Positions 49,998-59,022 of a stretch of DNA of 64,000 nucleotides are shown here, one piece after another. This stretch comes from Rebecca billardiae RCC1528 (taxonomy: Eukaryota > Haptophyta). Every line of letters starts with the position of its first letter. The first letter of the stretch is position 1. The position numbers were made by a program, and so were the translations under genes. Below the pieces are notes generated by a model. It did no database searches. It was not told the origin of the DNA and worked only from the letters and a program-made list of their open reading frames with translations. The DNA is taken from positions 310,001-374,000 of the forward strand of contig OZ251231.1 of the NCBI GenBank assembly GCA_965240325.2, in the 5' to 3' direction.

Positions 49998-51185
49998 ATG
50001 GCGACGCCGCCGCCGACGACGCTGTGGCTGCGGCACGAGACGAAGGCGCGGGAGACGCGCACGCCGCTCACGCCCGAGGCGGTCGCCGCCCTCGCCGCCT
50101 CCGCCAAGTACAAGCTCGTCGTCGAGCGCTCGCCCACGCGCGTGCACGCGGACGCCGAGTACGGCGCGATCGGCGGCGTCGAGCTCGTTGAGTCGGGCGC
50201 GTGGCGGCAGCTGCCGGCGCGCGCCGACGTGCTGATCGTCGGGCTCAAGGAGCTGGGCACGCACGCCGAGCACGCTGACGGCTCCATCCCCATCGCGCAC
50301 GACCACGTCCTCTTCGCGCACGTGTTCAAGGGGCAGCGCGGCGCCGAGGCGGTGCTGGGCGCGTGGGCGGCCGCGCGCGCCGCCGCCGCCGCCGCCGAGC
50401 CGCCACGCCCGCCGCCGACGCTGTACGACCTGGAGTACCTCGACGACCCGGACGGGCGCAACGTGGGCGCGCGCATGTCGCCCTTCGCCGGCTTCGCCGG
50501 CGCGGCGCACGGGCTGCGCGCGTGGCTGCACCGCGCGGCGCACGGCGACGCCGCGCCGGCGCCTCCCGTCGAGGCGGCGCCGTCCAAGGGAGCGCTGGTG
50601 GCGGAGGTGCGCCGCATGCTCGGCGGCGCGCCCGCGCCGCCGCGCGTCCTCGTGATCGGCGCGCTGGGCGGCTGCGGCCGCGGCGCGCTCGAGCTCCTCG
50701 CCGCCGCCGGCCTCGGCGCCGAGCACGCGGTGGGCTGGGACCTGGCGGAGACGCAGGCCCACGGCGGCGGCCCGTTCCCCGAGGCGGTGACCGACTTCGA
50801 CGTGCTCGTCAACTGCGTGTACCTGCGCGGGCCGACGCCGCCGTTCGTCACGGACGCGCTGCTCGACGCGCCGCCCTCGGGCGCGCCGCGCCGCCTCTCG
50901 CTCATCGTCGACGTCTCCTGCGACCCGGACTCGCCGCACAACCCGCTGCCGGTGTACACAGAGGCCACCTCGTGGGACGCGCCGACCGTGCGCGTGCGCG
51001 AGCAGCCGCCGCTGCACGTGCTCGCCATCGACAACCTGCCGTCGAGCGTGCCGCGCGAGGCGTCCGCCGCGTTCGCCGACGCGCTCGCGCCCGCGCTGCT
51101 GCGCGAGTTCCCCGCGGGCGCCGGCTGGGCGAAGGCGCGCAGCGCGTTTGAGGCCGCGCTCGCGGCCGCGCCGCCCGGCGTCTGA
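49998..51185 (+). CDS. LYS1: Saccharopine dehydrogenase (NAD+, L-lysine-forming)
   Basis: 395 aa from the ATG at 49998, close to the ~370 aa of fungal Lys1. The family pattern runs end to end: LWLRHETKARETRTPLTPEAV at the N-terminus, LIVGLKELG, HVLFAHVFKGQRG, LYDLEYLDDPDGRNVGAR, the nucleotide loop VIGALGGCGRGA, WDLAETQAHGGGPFPE, NCVYLRGPTPPFV, LIVDVSCDPDSPHNPLPVY and IDNLPSSVPREAS. The enzyme cleaves saccharopine to lysine and 2-oxoglutarate, the last step of the alpha-aminoadipate lysine pathway known from fungi, euglenids and a few protists; plants use the DAP route. In the reverse direction it would act in lysine breakdown. Single exon, start placed by homology. An Ala-rich insertion sits at residues ~120-135. 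Confidence 0.92.
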   Translation: MATPPPTTLWLRHETKARETRTPLTPEAVAALAASAKYKLVVERSPTRVHADAEYGAIGGVELVESGAWRQLPARADVLIVGLKELGTHAEHADGSIPIAHDHVLFAHVFKGQRGAEAVLGAWAAARAAAAAAEPPRPPPTLYDLEYLDDPDGRNVGARMSPFAGFAGAAHGLRAWLHRAAHGDAAPAPPVEAAPSKGALVAEVRRMLGGAPAPPRVLVIGALGGCGRGALELLAAAGLGAEHAVGWDLAETQAHGGGPFPEAVTDFDVLVNCVYLRGPTPPFVTDALLDAPPSGAPRRLSLIVDVSCDPDSPHNPLPVYTEATSWDAPTVRVREQPPLHVLAIDNLPSSVPREASAAFADALAPALLREFPAGAGWAKARSAFEAALAAAPPGV

Positions 51186-53652
51186 GCCAACGCCTCCCGA
51201 CGAATCACCGCGCTGACGGCGTCGTCGTCGTGACGACTCGACGAGTCGTCGTCACGCTCACGTCCTTACTCCTCGACTCCCGGTCCGGTAGCTGCTACGA
51301 CTCTTCGGATACGAGCAGAGTGGTCCGCGTGAATCCGTGACTGCAGGCTTCAGCATGATTACAGTCGGGCGGTCTGCTCATGAGTGATCATGACCGTGAT
51401 GACGGCGCCTACGACGACTATATTGTCTATATCATTGATATGAGTAATTGACTCGACTGACTCGTCGTCGTCAGAATAACGGTCGACACTGTGACTGATG
51501 CTGGTGGTCACTGTGACTGAATGAGCGAGTCGTATAGTAGTACCTGTGTCGACAGGTTGCACGGAAAAATGACCGCCCGCGACTGACAGATGTTACATTC
51601 CCAGTGGACGCGACCTGTCCACCCGTCTTTCGGTACATGGCGCCGTCGCCGTGCGCTCGGAAGCGGCGCGCGCTCTCGCGCGCTGCACGATGCCCGCTGT
51701 TGCGGGTGCAGCGCGCCACTCCGCGCCTCGATCGGCCTCTTCCTGCTTGAGTAGCATGTACCGAAAGTCACCCACCCTTGAGCTCCAATCGCGACATCGC
51801 GCAGCCGCGCGGCACGTTCACGTGGCATCTGAGTCGCAGAGGGCAGCAGAGCAGGCCGTCTCAGCCTGGAAGAGTTCCAGGCCCGGTGTGAAGAGTGGTA
51901 GCAATGCAAGGTGGATACGTGCCATGCACGTCGCAGTCTGGCCGCACACGACGTTCGCAGCCTACGACTCGCGCGTGCGTGCTTGCGCTCGGCCACGTCC
52001 ATGCATCAGCTGTGCATGCATTGGATGGAGCGCGCGCGCGACTGGTCTTGCACATCACGTTGCGCAGCAACAGTCGCGGGAGGAGACACGCGACACTCAT
52101 AGAATGCGAGAACCTTGCAATGTTCATCCAGCGCGTGTTGGTGAGGGTCGAAAAGCTGGCGGCGGCTACCTCTCAATCGCTCGGTTGCACTTGATGGTGC
52201 ATGCGCGCCGGCCGGAGCGCTGAAGTGTCAGAGTCGTGGCATGCTCGAGGCTCTTGGATGAGGAGACGGCCGCTACGCAGTCCGTCTATGTCGTCAGCAT
52301 GAAGAACGGCATCCACGCACGACGCCTCTCGAACGCACACGTGCTTCCGCGCTGTGACACGCATCGACAAGAACTGCTCGGCAGGCTGACGAGGCACCAC
52401 GCCTCACTCACGCCCAAGAACAGCAGGGCGAGTGCTAAGGAGCGGGCGAAGGAAGCTGTCACTCGCTGCGGCAAGGACGCTCTTACTGTACGAATGGTCA
52501 GTGAGCCCTACATAGCCTTCTTTGTCTCGCGTGAGCGCAGCACCAAGGGTGAGGTGCGAGGTGTTGCGCAGACGGTCGCACAGGCTCACGTAGACAGCTC
52601 GATGGTGATCATCGAAAGCTTCTATCGAGTGTTCAGATGCAGAGCGCGTGCGTACACCGAGCAGGAGCTGACGACCTACATGCTATCATGCCACGCGTGG
52701 ATCTCCCCGCCGGCCCACAAGTCGCTGACGACTTACTGTCGAACTCGAATGCTCGCGCGCGGCACTGCTGGCGAAGGCTGCACTCGTCGACGAGCTCGGT
52801 CCGATCATGACGGTTTGCCATACTGCGCGTGGTGACGGGCGTTGGCGGGCTCGAGGCGGATGGCGCGGGCGGTGTGAAGCAGATAGAGCCGGGCGTGTGC
52901 GCTCGCTCCGAGACGCGTCGAAGGGAGGACTGTCTCCAGCTGCCTGATGATCCTGGTCGAGAGGGTGATGCTGCTGTGGCTTTGCCGTCTCATCACGCGA
53001 CGTGTGCTGGGATGATGACAGTCACTGCCGACGGCGAGGGTGTCCCGGCTGTGCTAGCTCAAGGGATGTAGCGCACGCGGACAAGTCCTGACGACACGCG
53101 CATTCAGCTAGTCATCATGCGGGGCTGCATCGACACGCGAGGCGCGCGCCACCCACGAGCGGCGAGTGGGCGGGCGCCATCCTTCAGAGGCGCCGTCTCT
53201 GAGAAATGTAACACCAAGGACAGTTTCCTGTGCAACCTGTCTGTCTGTGCCCACTGAGCCACGCGTACGTACGGTGCAGACGGCTGCAGTGCAGTCTGCA
53301 GCAGGCGTCGTAGTAGTCGTCACGTCTCACGACGTCGTAGTCGTATTGAATTAGTATTGTCATATTGATGACATTACAGACATGCATTACTCATTAGGAC
53401 CACGCGGCCCGGCAGACCGTCGCCGCGGGAAGAATGCGAGTCTGCTGCAACCGAGTTGGCACATCGTCGGACGACTCGGAGCCGCAGACTGCGACAGTCC
53501 GAGTCCGACGATGCCAAGTTGCAGCCAAGGGCAAGGCGCCGGCGCTCGACGACTTTCAGCGGTACGACTACGAGCTCGCAGCAGCAGTTGCTCGCGCCGC
53601 GGGCCGCGCGCGTGCCCCCGCGACCCGTCGTCACGGCCATGGGCCGCGTGGC
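51186..53652. other. Gene-poor region of lower GC
   Basis: 2.47 kb with dense short GAC/GTC and AGTAGT repeats near 51200-51560 and 53290-53400. The longest open frame, 52236-52835 (+, 199 codons, non-ATG start), contains SAKERAKEAVTRCGKDALTV and SMVIIESFYRVFRCRARAY but resembles no family I know; I do not call it a gene. No TIRs or RNA genes recognised. Confidence 0.45.
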
Positions 53653-55212
53653 CTACGCGACGTCGCCGTCGATGTACGTGTCATAATAGTCCGCTTGCGG
53701 GAGCGTGATCCCGGCGGCCTTCACAGCCGCCGCCGCCTCGCGCGCCGTCGGCTCGTCCGCGGACGCTGCGAGCGCGCGCAGCGCGTTGAGCGAATACTTT
53801 GGGATCATCCCCTCAGAGGGTCCCTCCGACGCTAGGGCGACGAGCGGTCGGACGGCGCCGGCGGCTGCGAGCGCGGGCGCGTGCGCGCCGCGCCCGGCCA
53901 TCGCCAGCTTGGCGAGCGCGTACGCCGTGTACACGCGGTACGCGCCCGGCGGCGCCCACTCGCCCTCGGCCGTGCGCACGTGCGGCCCGCCGTTCGCGCT
54001 GAGCGTACGCAGCAGCGCGGCCGCGAGGCCGGCCGCGGCGAGCGCGGCGCCGAGAGGGCCGTCGCCGTCGTCGCGCACGAGCTCGCCGAGCTGGCGCACG
54101 AGGAGCTGCGCCGCGCTGTGCTGCGCCCCGCCGAACGGGTCGGCCGGGTCGATCTTTGGGGGCAGCGGCGCGCGGCGCAGCCGCTTGAGCAGGGCCGCCG
54201 CGACCGCGCGCGCGCGCGCGCCGCTCGGGTCGGAGCCGGCGAGACGGATGAGCAGCGCTCTCACGGCCTCGCTGTCCGCCTCCGGGGTGCCGAGCGCGGC
54301 GGCCAGGTTGGCGATGGCGGAGGGCGTGCGCGCGACCGCGTCCGCGCCGTCGGCGCCCGCCTCGACGAACGCGCGCAGCACCGCCGCGCAGTCCATCCGC
54401 GAGCCCACCAGCCTCGCAGCCAGCCGCAGTCCGCCCGCGCGCTCCACGGCGGCGCGCGCGCTCGCGCCATCCCAGCCCGGAGCGTCGGGCGAGGCCGCGG
54501 TGCTCAGGTGCGCGAGGATGAGCCCGGCGTTGAGCGGCGCCTGCGCCGCGTAGTACTCCGCGCCCTTGGGCGCAGAGCTCCGCCACGTCTCGAGCAGCGC
54601 GCCCAGCAGCGGCTCGCGCGCGCCGAGCGCGGCGCGCACGGCCGGCGCCGCGCGCGCCATCGGCTCCAGAGCTGCGAGCGTCGTGTGCCGTGCGCTCGGC
54701 GGCGCGCGCGGGGCGACGAGCACGTCGGCGAGCGGGGAGGCGAGCGCGTCCGCCACGGGCGCGATGCGTTCGGCCGCCACCTGCATCGCCACGAACACCG
54801 CCGCGGCGAAGACGAAGGCGTCAACCGCCTCCCACTGCTGCGAGCCGAGCGCCTCGGACAGCCGCTGGCCGACCGACGCGAGCACGCGCGCCGTGCGGTA
54901 CGCGCGCACGACGTCGAAGGCGGCCGCGCTCTGGTAGCCCGCCGCCAGAGCCTTCGCGGCCTCGGCCGCGGGCGCGTCGTCGCCCTCGCGCAGCACGCGC
55001 GCGAGCGCCTCGACGCCGCCCGCGCGCACGAGCGCCGGCGTCGGCTCCAGGTCGGAGCGCACGAGCTGGGTGAGCGCGGCGGCCGCCGCGAGCTGGGCGT
55101 CGGACGTCGCCGCCGCGTTCAGCTCGTGGACGAGCTGGGCTGTCTTCGCGTCGAACTCGGAGCGCGCATCTCCCGACGAGCCGCCGCACAGCTGCGCGAT
55201 GCGCGACAGCAT
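53653..55212 (-). CDS. Armadillo/HEAT-like helical repeat protein
   Basis: 519 aa from the ATG at 55212 (MLSRIAQLCGG); the frame continues upstream to 55359 but only via a GTG codon. The protein is Ala/Leu-rich with recurrent helix pairs of ARM type: QLAAAAALTQLVRSDLEPTPALVRAGGVEALARVLR, IANLAAALG, YRVYTAYALAKLAMAGRGAHAPALAAAGAVRPLVALA and YSLNALRALAASADEPTAREAA. Such repeats form a superhelical binding surface. No enzymatic motif; partner unknown. The C-terminus (LPQADYYDTYIDGDVA) is acidic and aromatic. It shares a 191-bp divergent 5' region with PrimPol. Confidence 0.6.
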   Translation of the reverse strand: MLSRIAQLCGGSSGDARSEFDAKTAQLVHELNAAATSDAQLAAAAALTQLVRSDLEPTPALVRAGGVEALARVLREGDDAPAAEAAKALAAGYQSAAAFDVVRAYRTARVLASVGQRLSEALGSQQWEAVDAFVFAAAVFVAMQVAAERIAPVADALASPLADVLVAPRAPPSARHTTLAALEPMARAAPAVRAALGAREPLLGALLETWRSSAPKGAEYYAAQAPLNAGLILAHLSTAASPDAPGWDGASARAAVERAGGLRLAARLVGSRMDCAAVLRAFVEAGADGADAVARTPSAIANLAAALGTPEADSEAVRALLIRLAGSDPSGARARAVAAALLKRLRRAPLPPKIDPADPFGGAQHSAAQLLVRQLGELVRDDGDGPLGAALAAAGLAAALLRTLSANGGPHVRTAEGEWAPPGAYRVYTAYALAKLAMAGRGAHAPALAAAGAVRPLVALASEGPSEGMIPKYSLNALRALAASADEPTAREAAAAVKAAGITLPQADYYDTYIDGDVA

Positions 55213-55403
55213 CGTGTCGATGAGCGCGCCGCCAGGCCGCCCGCGCCTCCGCTTGTGCTGCGCGTTGATGTAGTCGGATGTAGTCTCAAGATTCGCGCGA
55301 GCAGAATGATGTCGAGCAGATTTCAGATTCTCGGCGGACCGACTCCCGAGGGAGGGCACGGACCGGCCCCGTGCTCACCGACTTCCAATTCGGACAAACG
55401 GCC

Positions 55404-57641
55404 ATGGCGGGTGCCACAACCGCGGATGGCGACGAGGAGAATGAGCACGCGAATGGGGCGAGCGCGCGGCTGGTGGCGCGGTCTGCGCCGCGCCCGACGC
55501 CGCCGGCGTCGGTGATTGCGCCGGCTCACTTCTATGGCGCCAGCGCGGCGGCGTCGCTCACGCTTGGCGTCAGCCGCGCCGCGACGCAGAGCGCGCGCGC
55601 GGCGGCGGTCGAGGCGGCCGCCACGCGCAAGCGCGCGCGGCACGAGGCCCTGGCGCAGTGGCGGTGCTTCGCCGGGCAGGACGCGGCGCTTGCATTCGCC
55701 CGCCACGAGCCTGCCCAGCGCGTCTGGGCGCGCGAGCTCTCATCCAGCGGCGCGCGCCACTTCCTCGTCGCGAGCGCCGGCGCGTTCTGGCGCGCGTACC
55801 GCTGCATGCGGCCGGACGAGCGGCGGCACTACGAGGTCATCACGCCGGACACGCCGTGCCGCGTGTACTTCGACCTGGAGTTCGACCGCGCCGCGAACCC
55901 GCCAAGCGGCGCCGCGCCCGGCGGCGCCAGCTCCGCCGGCTCGGCGCGCTGGCCGTGCGACGAGGCGCGGATGCGCGCTTTCTGGGCGCTCCTCGGCGAG
56001 CACGCGCGCGCCACGCTGGGGCCTGGGGTGTTCGTCGACGGCTGCGCGTCCGTCGAGCTCGACTCGTCCACGCCGCGTAAGTTCTCGCGCCACGTGATCG
56101 TCACGCTCCGCGCAGTGCCGCAGGCTGGCGCGGTCGCGGGGGCCGACGCGCGCATCGAGGCGGGCGCCGGGGCTGAGGAGGAGGAGGAGGAGGACGCGTG
56201 GGGCATGCTGAGCGCGGGGCCCGAGGTGCTCTTCGAGGACAACGCGCACGCCGGCCGCTGGGTGGGCTCGTGGCTCGCGTGGCTCGAGGCGCTGGCGGCC
56301 GGCGCCGCGTGCGCGCGCGGGTGCGCGTGCGGCGCGCTCGGCGCTGGCGACACGTGTGCGGAGCGGCGGCGGCTGCGCTCGCTCGCGGCGCTGCTCGCCG
56401 TGCGCCCCCCGAGTGCGCCCGCCGAGTGCCCCTCGCCGCCGCCCGCGTGCTGGCTCGTCGACCCGGCCGTCTACTCGCGCCACCGCTGCCTCCGCCTGTT
56501 CAAATCGGCCAAGTTTGGCAAGGGCGGCGCGCAGCTGCTGCCGGCACACTTGAGCGAGGGGCAGCTGTGGCGCATGCCGCACGCGGCGGAGGCGGCGCTG
56601 TTCGAGCGGGCGCTGGTGTGCCCGCACGCGCGGCTCGAGTGGGCCGCCGCAGCGCCGGCGGGGCCGCCGCCGGGGCCGCTGCCGGGGCCGGCTCCGGCGG
56701 TGGGGCCGGCTCAGCCCGCGCCTGTGGCGCCGTTTCCGCTGCCGGCTGCGGCCGCGAGCGCGGTGGCACTCGCGGAGGGCGGCGCCAGCGGCGGCGACGA
56801 CGACGGCTCGGAGGTGGCACTCGTGGGGGCGGACCCCGGCGTGGGCGTGCGCGCGTACACCCGCCGCCTCGCCGCGCCGCGCGCCGAGCTCGCATATCTC
56901 GTGCTGCGCGTGCCGCCCGCGCCTGGCTGCCGCGCGGGCGCGGACGCAGCGCGCGATCGCGCGCCGCTGCCCGCGGCCGACGGCGCCGCGGGCCTGGCGG
57001 CGGCCCCGCCGCGGTTGGTACCTCCGTCGCTGGCCGACGAGCGCGGCGACGCCGTGCTCGAGGCCGTCCGCTGCTGGGCGGCGCGCGCGTGGGCCGCCAA
57101 GTCGTGCGCGCCGTGCACGCTCGCGCCGCCGCGGCTCGTGGCGGGCGCGCGTGCGGAGGCACGAGGCGCGGTCTGCGGCGCAGGCGGCGCGGCGCGGCGC
57201 GGCGGCGTGCGGCTGGTGATGGGCGTGGAGGGCTCGCGTTGGTGCGGCCGCATCGGCCGGCACCACCGCTCGAACGGCGTGTACCTCACCCTCGCACTTG
57301 AGCCGCGCACACCGGCGGCGGCGGCGGCGGAGGCGGAGGCCGCGGCCGGCGCTGCGGGATGCTCACGCGCAGAGCAGGACGCGGCTGCAGCAGCGCCGGC
57401 CGTCGGGCGGGCACTGGTGCCGCTGCCTGCACGCGCAACGCTCTCCCAGCGCTGCCACGACCCCGAGTGCCGAGCGGCGGGGTACCGCGGCGACGAGCTG
57501 CCGCTCCCGCCCGCGCTCACGCATGCGCTGTGGGAGGCCCTCGCCCTGCCGCCGGCGCCTGCGCTGATGTGTCAGGGGCCCGGCCCGCCAGGGGCAGGAG
57601 TCACTGCCGCGCACGGCCCACAGCCCGCACTCCATAACTAG
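55404..57641 (+). CDS. PRIMPOL: DNA-directed primase/polymerase (PrimPol)
   Basis: 745 aa from the ATG at 55404. The archaeo-eukaryotic primase core is clear: CRVYFDLEFDRAANP (catalytic DxE), VELDSSTPRKFSRHVIVTL (the SxH motif region), LFEDNAHAGRWV, and VDPAVYSRHRCLRLFKSAKFGKG, all hallmarks of eukaryotic PrimPol. The C-terminal zinc finger follows: RWCGRIGRHHRSNGVYLTL and LSQRCHDPECRAAGYRG, with the Cys/His ligands in place. PrimPol reprimes stalled replication forks in nucleus and mitochondria and can bypass lesions. The protein is longer than human PrimPol (560 aa) because of Ala/Pro/Gly insertions at residues ~420-480 and ~650-680. Single exon. Confidence 0.9.
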   Translation: MAGATTADGDEENEHANGASARLVARSAPRPTPPASVIAPAHFYGASAAASLTLGVSRAATQSARAAAVEAAATRKRARHEALAQWRCFAGQDAALAFARHEPAQRVWARELSSSGARHFLVASAGAFWRAYRCMRPDERRHYEVITPDTPCRVYFDLEFDRAANPPSGAAPGGASSAGSARWPCDEARMRAFWALLGEHARATLGPGVFVDGCASVELDSSTPRKFSRHVIVTLRAVPQAGAVAGADARIEAGAGAEEEEEEDAWGMLSAGPEVLFEDNAHAGRWVGSWLAWLEALAAGAACARGCACGALGAGDTCAERRRLRSLAALLAVRPPSAPAECPSPPPACWLVDPAVYSRHRCLRLFKSAKFGKGGAQLLPAHLSEGQLWRMPHAAEAALFERALVCPHARLEWAAAAPAGPPPGPLPGPAPAVGPAQPAPVAPFPLPAAAASAVALAEGGASGGDDDGSEVALVGADPGVGVRAYTRRLAAPRAELAYLVLRVPPAPGCRAGADAARDRAPLPAADGAAGLAAAPPRLVPPSLADERGDAVLEAVRCWAARAWAAKSCAPCTLAPPRLVAGARAEARGAVCGAGGAARRGGVRLVMGVEGSRWCGRIGRHHRSNGVYLTLALEPRTPAAAAAEAEAAAGAAGCSRAEQDAAAAAPAVGRALVPLPARATLSQRCHDPECRAAGYRGDELPLPPALTHALWEALALPPAPALMCQGPGPPGAGVTAAHGPQPALHN

Positions 57642-59022
57642 GGCATAGCCCTAGTCTTATACGTACGATAGTTATATGTCTACTGTCTAGAGAGTGATGA
57701 CGGCCACTGTCCGAGTGCCACCGATGAGGCGCTCGGCTGTACCGGCTCGTCACGCTCGGCATGGACATGCCACAATCACATTGACATGGTCACTGTCCAT
57801 CATGGTGTCCCCGTCCAGAGCCTGAGTACATGTGGCTGAGTCAGTTTAAATTCCCCTTCGGCGAAGGGAAACTTTTTCCGCGCAAAGCCCGGTCAAAGAA
57901 AGTCGAAACCCGCTGACTCACCCGCAAGCTCAGAGTGGGCCGCCCGTGCGGTTGCCAGCATGCCTGCGGTCGGCCGTCCTGGGCGAGCCGCGGTGATCGG
58001 AGCCAACTGGATGGGCTCGGTCGCAGCCGATGAGTCAGCAGGGAGGTGATCGTAGCGAGCAGCACCGCCGACATGCGGCATGTTCAAGGACGAGGTGCTG
58101 AGTCATGCAGCAGCTCGGCTCGCGGCACGGAGCGGCTCACGTCGGATGGCGGCATGGAGTGATGCCGGCCTCGACAAGCGCCAGACACGCTGCCTACAGG
58201 CCTGACAGGATGCACTGAGCAAGCTGCGCCAGTGGGTGCGGCAGCGACATGCGTCTCTAGCTGCGCCGTGACCTCTTGACGCGCTGGCCGCCGCCCGGCG
58301 CCCAGCGCGCGCGCTGCCGTGCGGCGCGCGGCTCAGGCTGGCAGCAGTCTCAGATCCAATCTGACTCACACTTCTCAGAAATTCAAAAAAATGGATTTTC
58401 TCGCCCAATTTTGGTCCTTCGTCGACGTTCTTGGGCTCTACGTGCTCCTCTCGACGAGGCGCTTCGGGTAGGCTAGCTAACTCGGATCGCGACCCCTGGG
58501 CCTGCACTAAAAAGGGGATTTTAAACTGACTCAGCCACACATCGTCATATTGTGCGTCTGAGGTCATGGGTTCAAAACCAGTTTCCAGGTCTCTCTTCGG
58601 AGAGCGTGCGATGAAGGATGGCGCGGCAACCTGCCACCGTGAGCCTTACGCACGTTAAAACAAATAAACTGTATAGTGTATGCCGCCAAGTCTGGCATCT
58701 GGACCAGGTGCCGAGTTGCCTCCCAGGCTCAGATGTGAATTGTGATGCTGATGTGCCGTATTTGCGCGGGGGTGGGTGGCGTTCCGAGGGCGGTGACATA
58801 CTGTATGCGTCCCCTGGATCAGTGTGCCATGCGGCCCTATGATACTCTATGACTATGTCGTGCCACATGTGGCTGCTCACCAGCGTGCTCACCAACGAGG
58901 CCTGCCCGGCTGCCCCGGCCCGCGGCGAGTGTATTATTGTCGCTCCAGAAGGCCCTGGTAGCAAAGGAATGTCCTGTACTCCTCGACGATTGAGATTTCA
59001 CATCGTCGACTTGCAGGGAGGC
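57642..59022. other. Intergenic region carrying a TIR-bounded element
   Basis: 1.38 kb without a supported gene; its central half is the element at 57831-58539. Confidence 0.5.
57831..58539. mobile_element. Non-autonomous element with 28-bp terminal inverted repeats
   Basis: The left arm TGTGGCTGAGTCAGTTTAAA(T)TCCCCTT at 57831-57858 matches the complement of 58512-58539 at 27 of 28 positions. The 709-bp interval has no transposase-like frame. No convincing target-site duplication is seen. The arm also resembles a tRNA A-box (TGGCTGAGTCAG), so tRNA-derived repeats in inverted orientation are an alternative. Confidence 0.6.

Noticed and set aside
52236-52835. 199-codon open frame
   Set aside because: Non-ATG start, no family resemblance and unremarkable codon use; kept only as a note in the gap entry.
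58555-58600. tRNA T-arm GGGTTCAAAACC as part of a tRNA gene
   Set aside because: Upstream sequence cannot be folded into a D-arm and anticodon arm at the right spacing; treated as a possible B-box remnant only.
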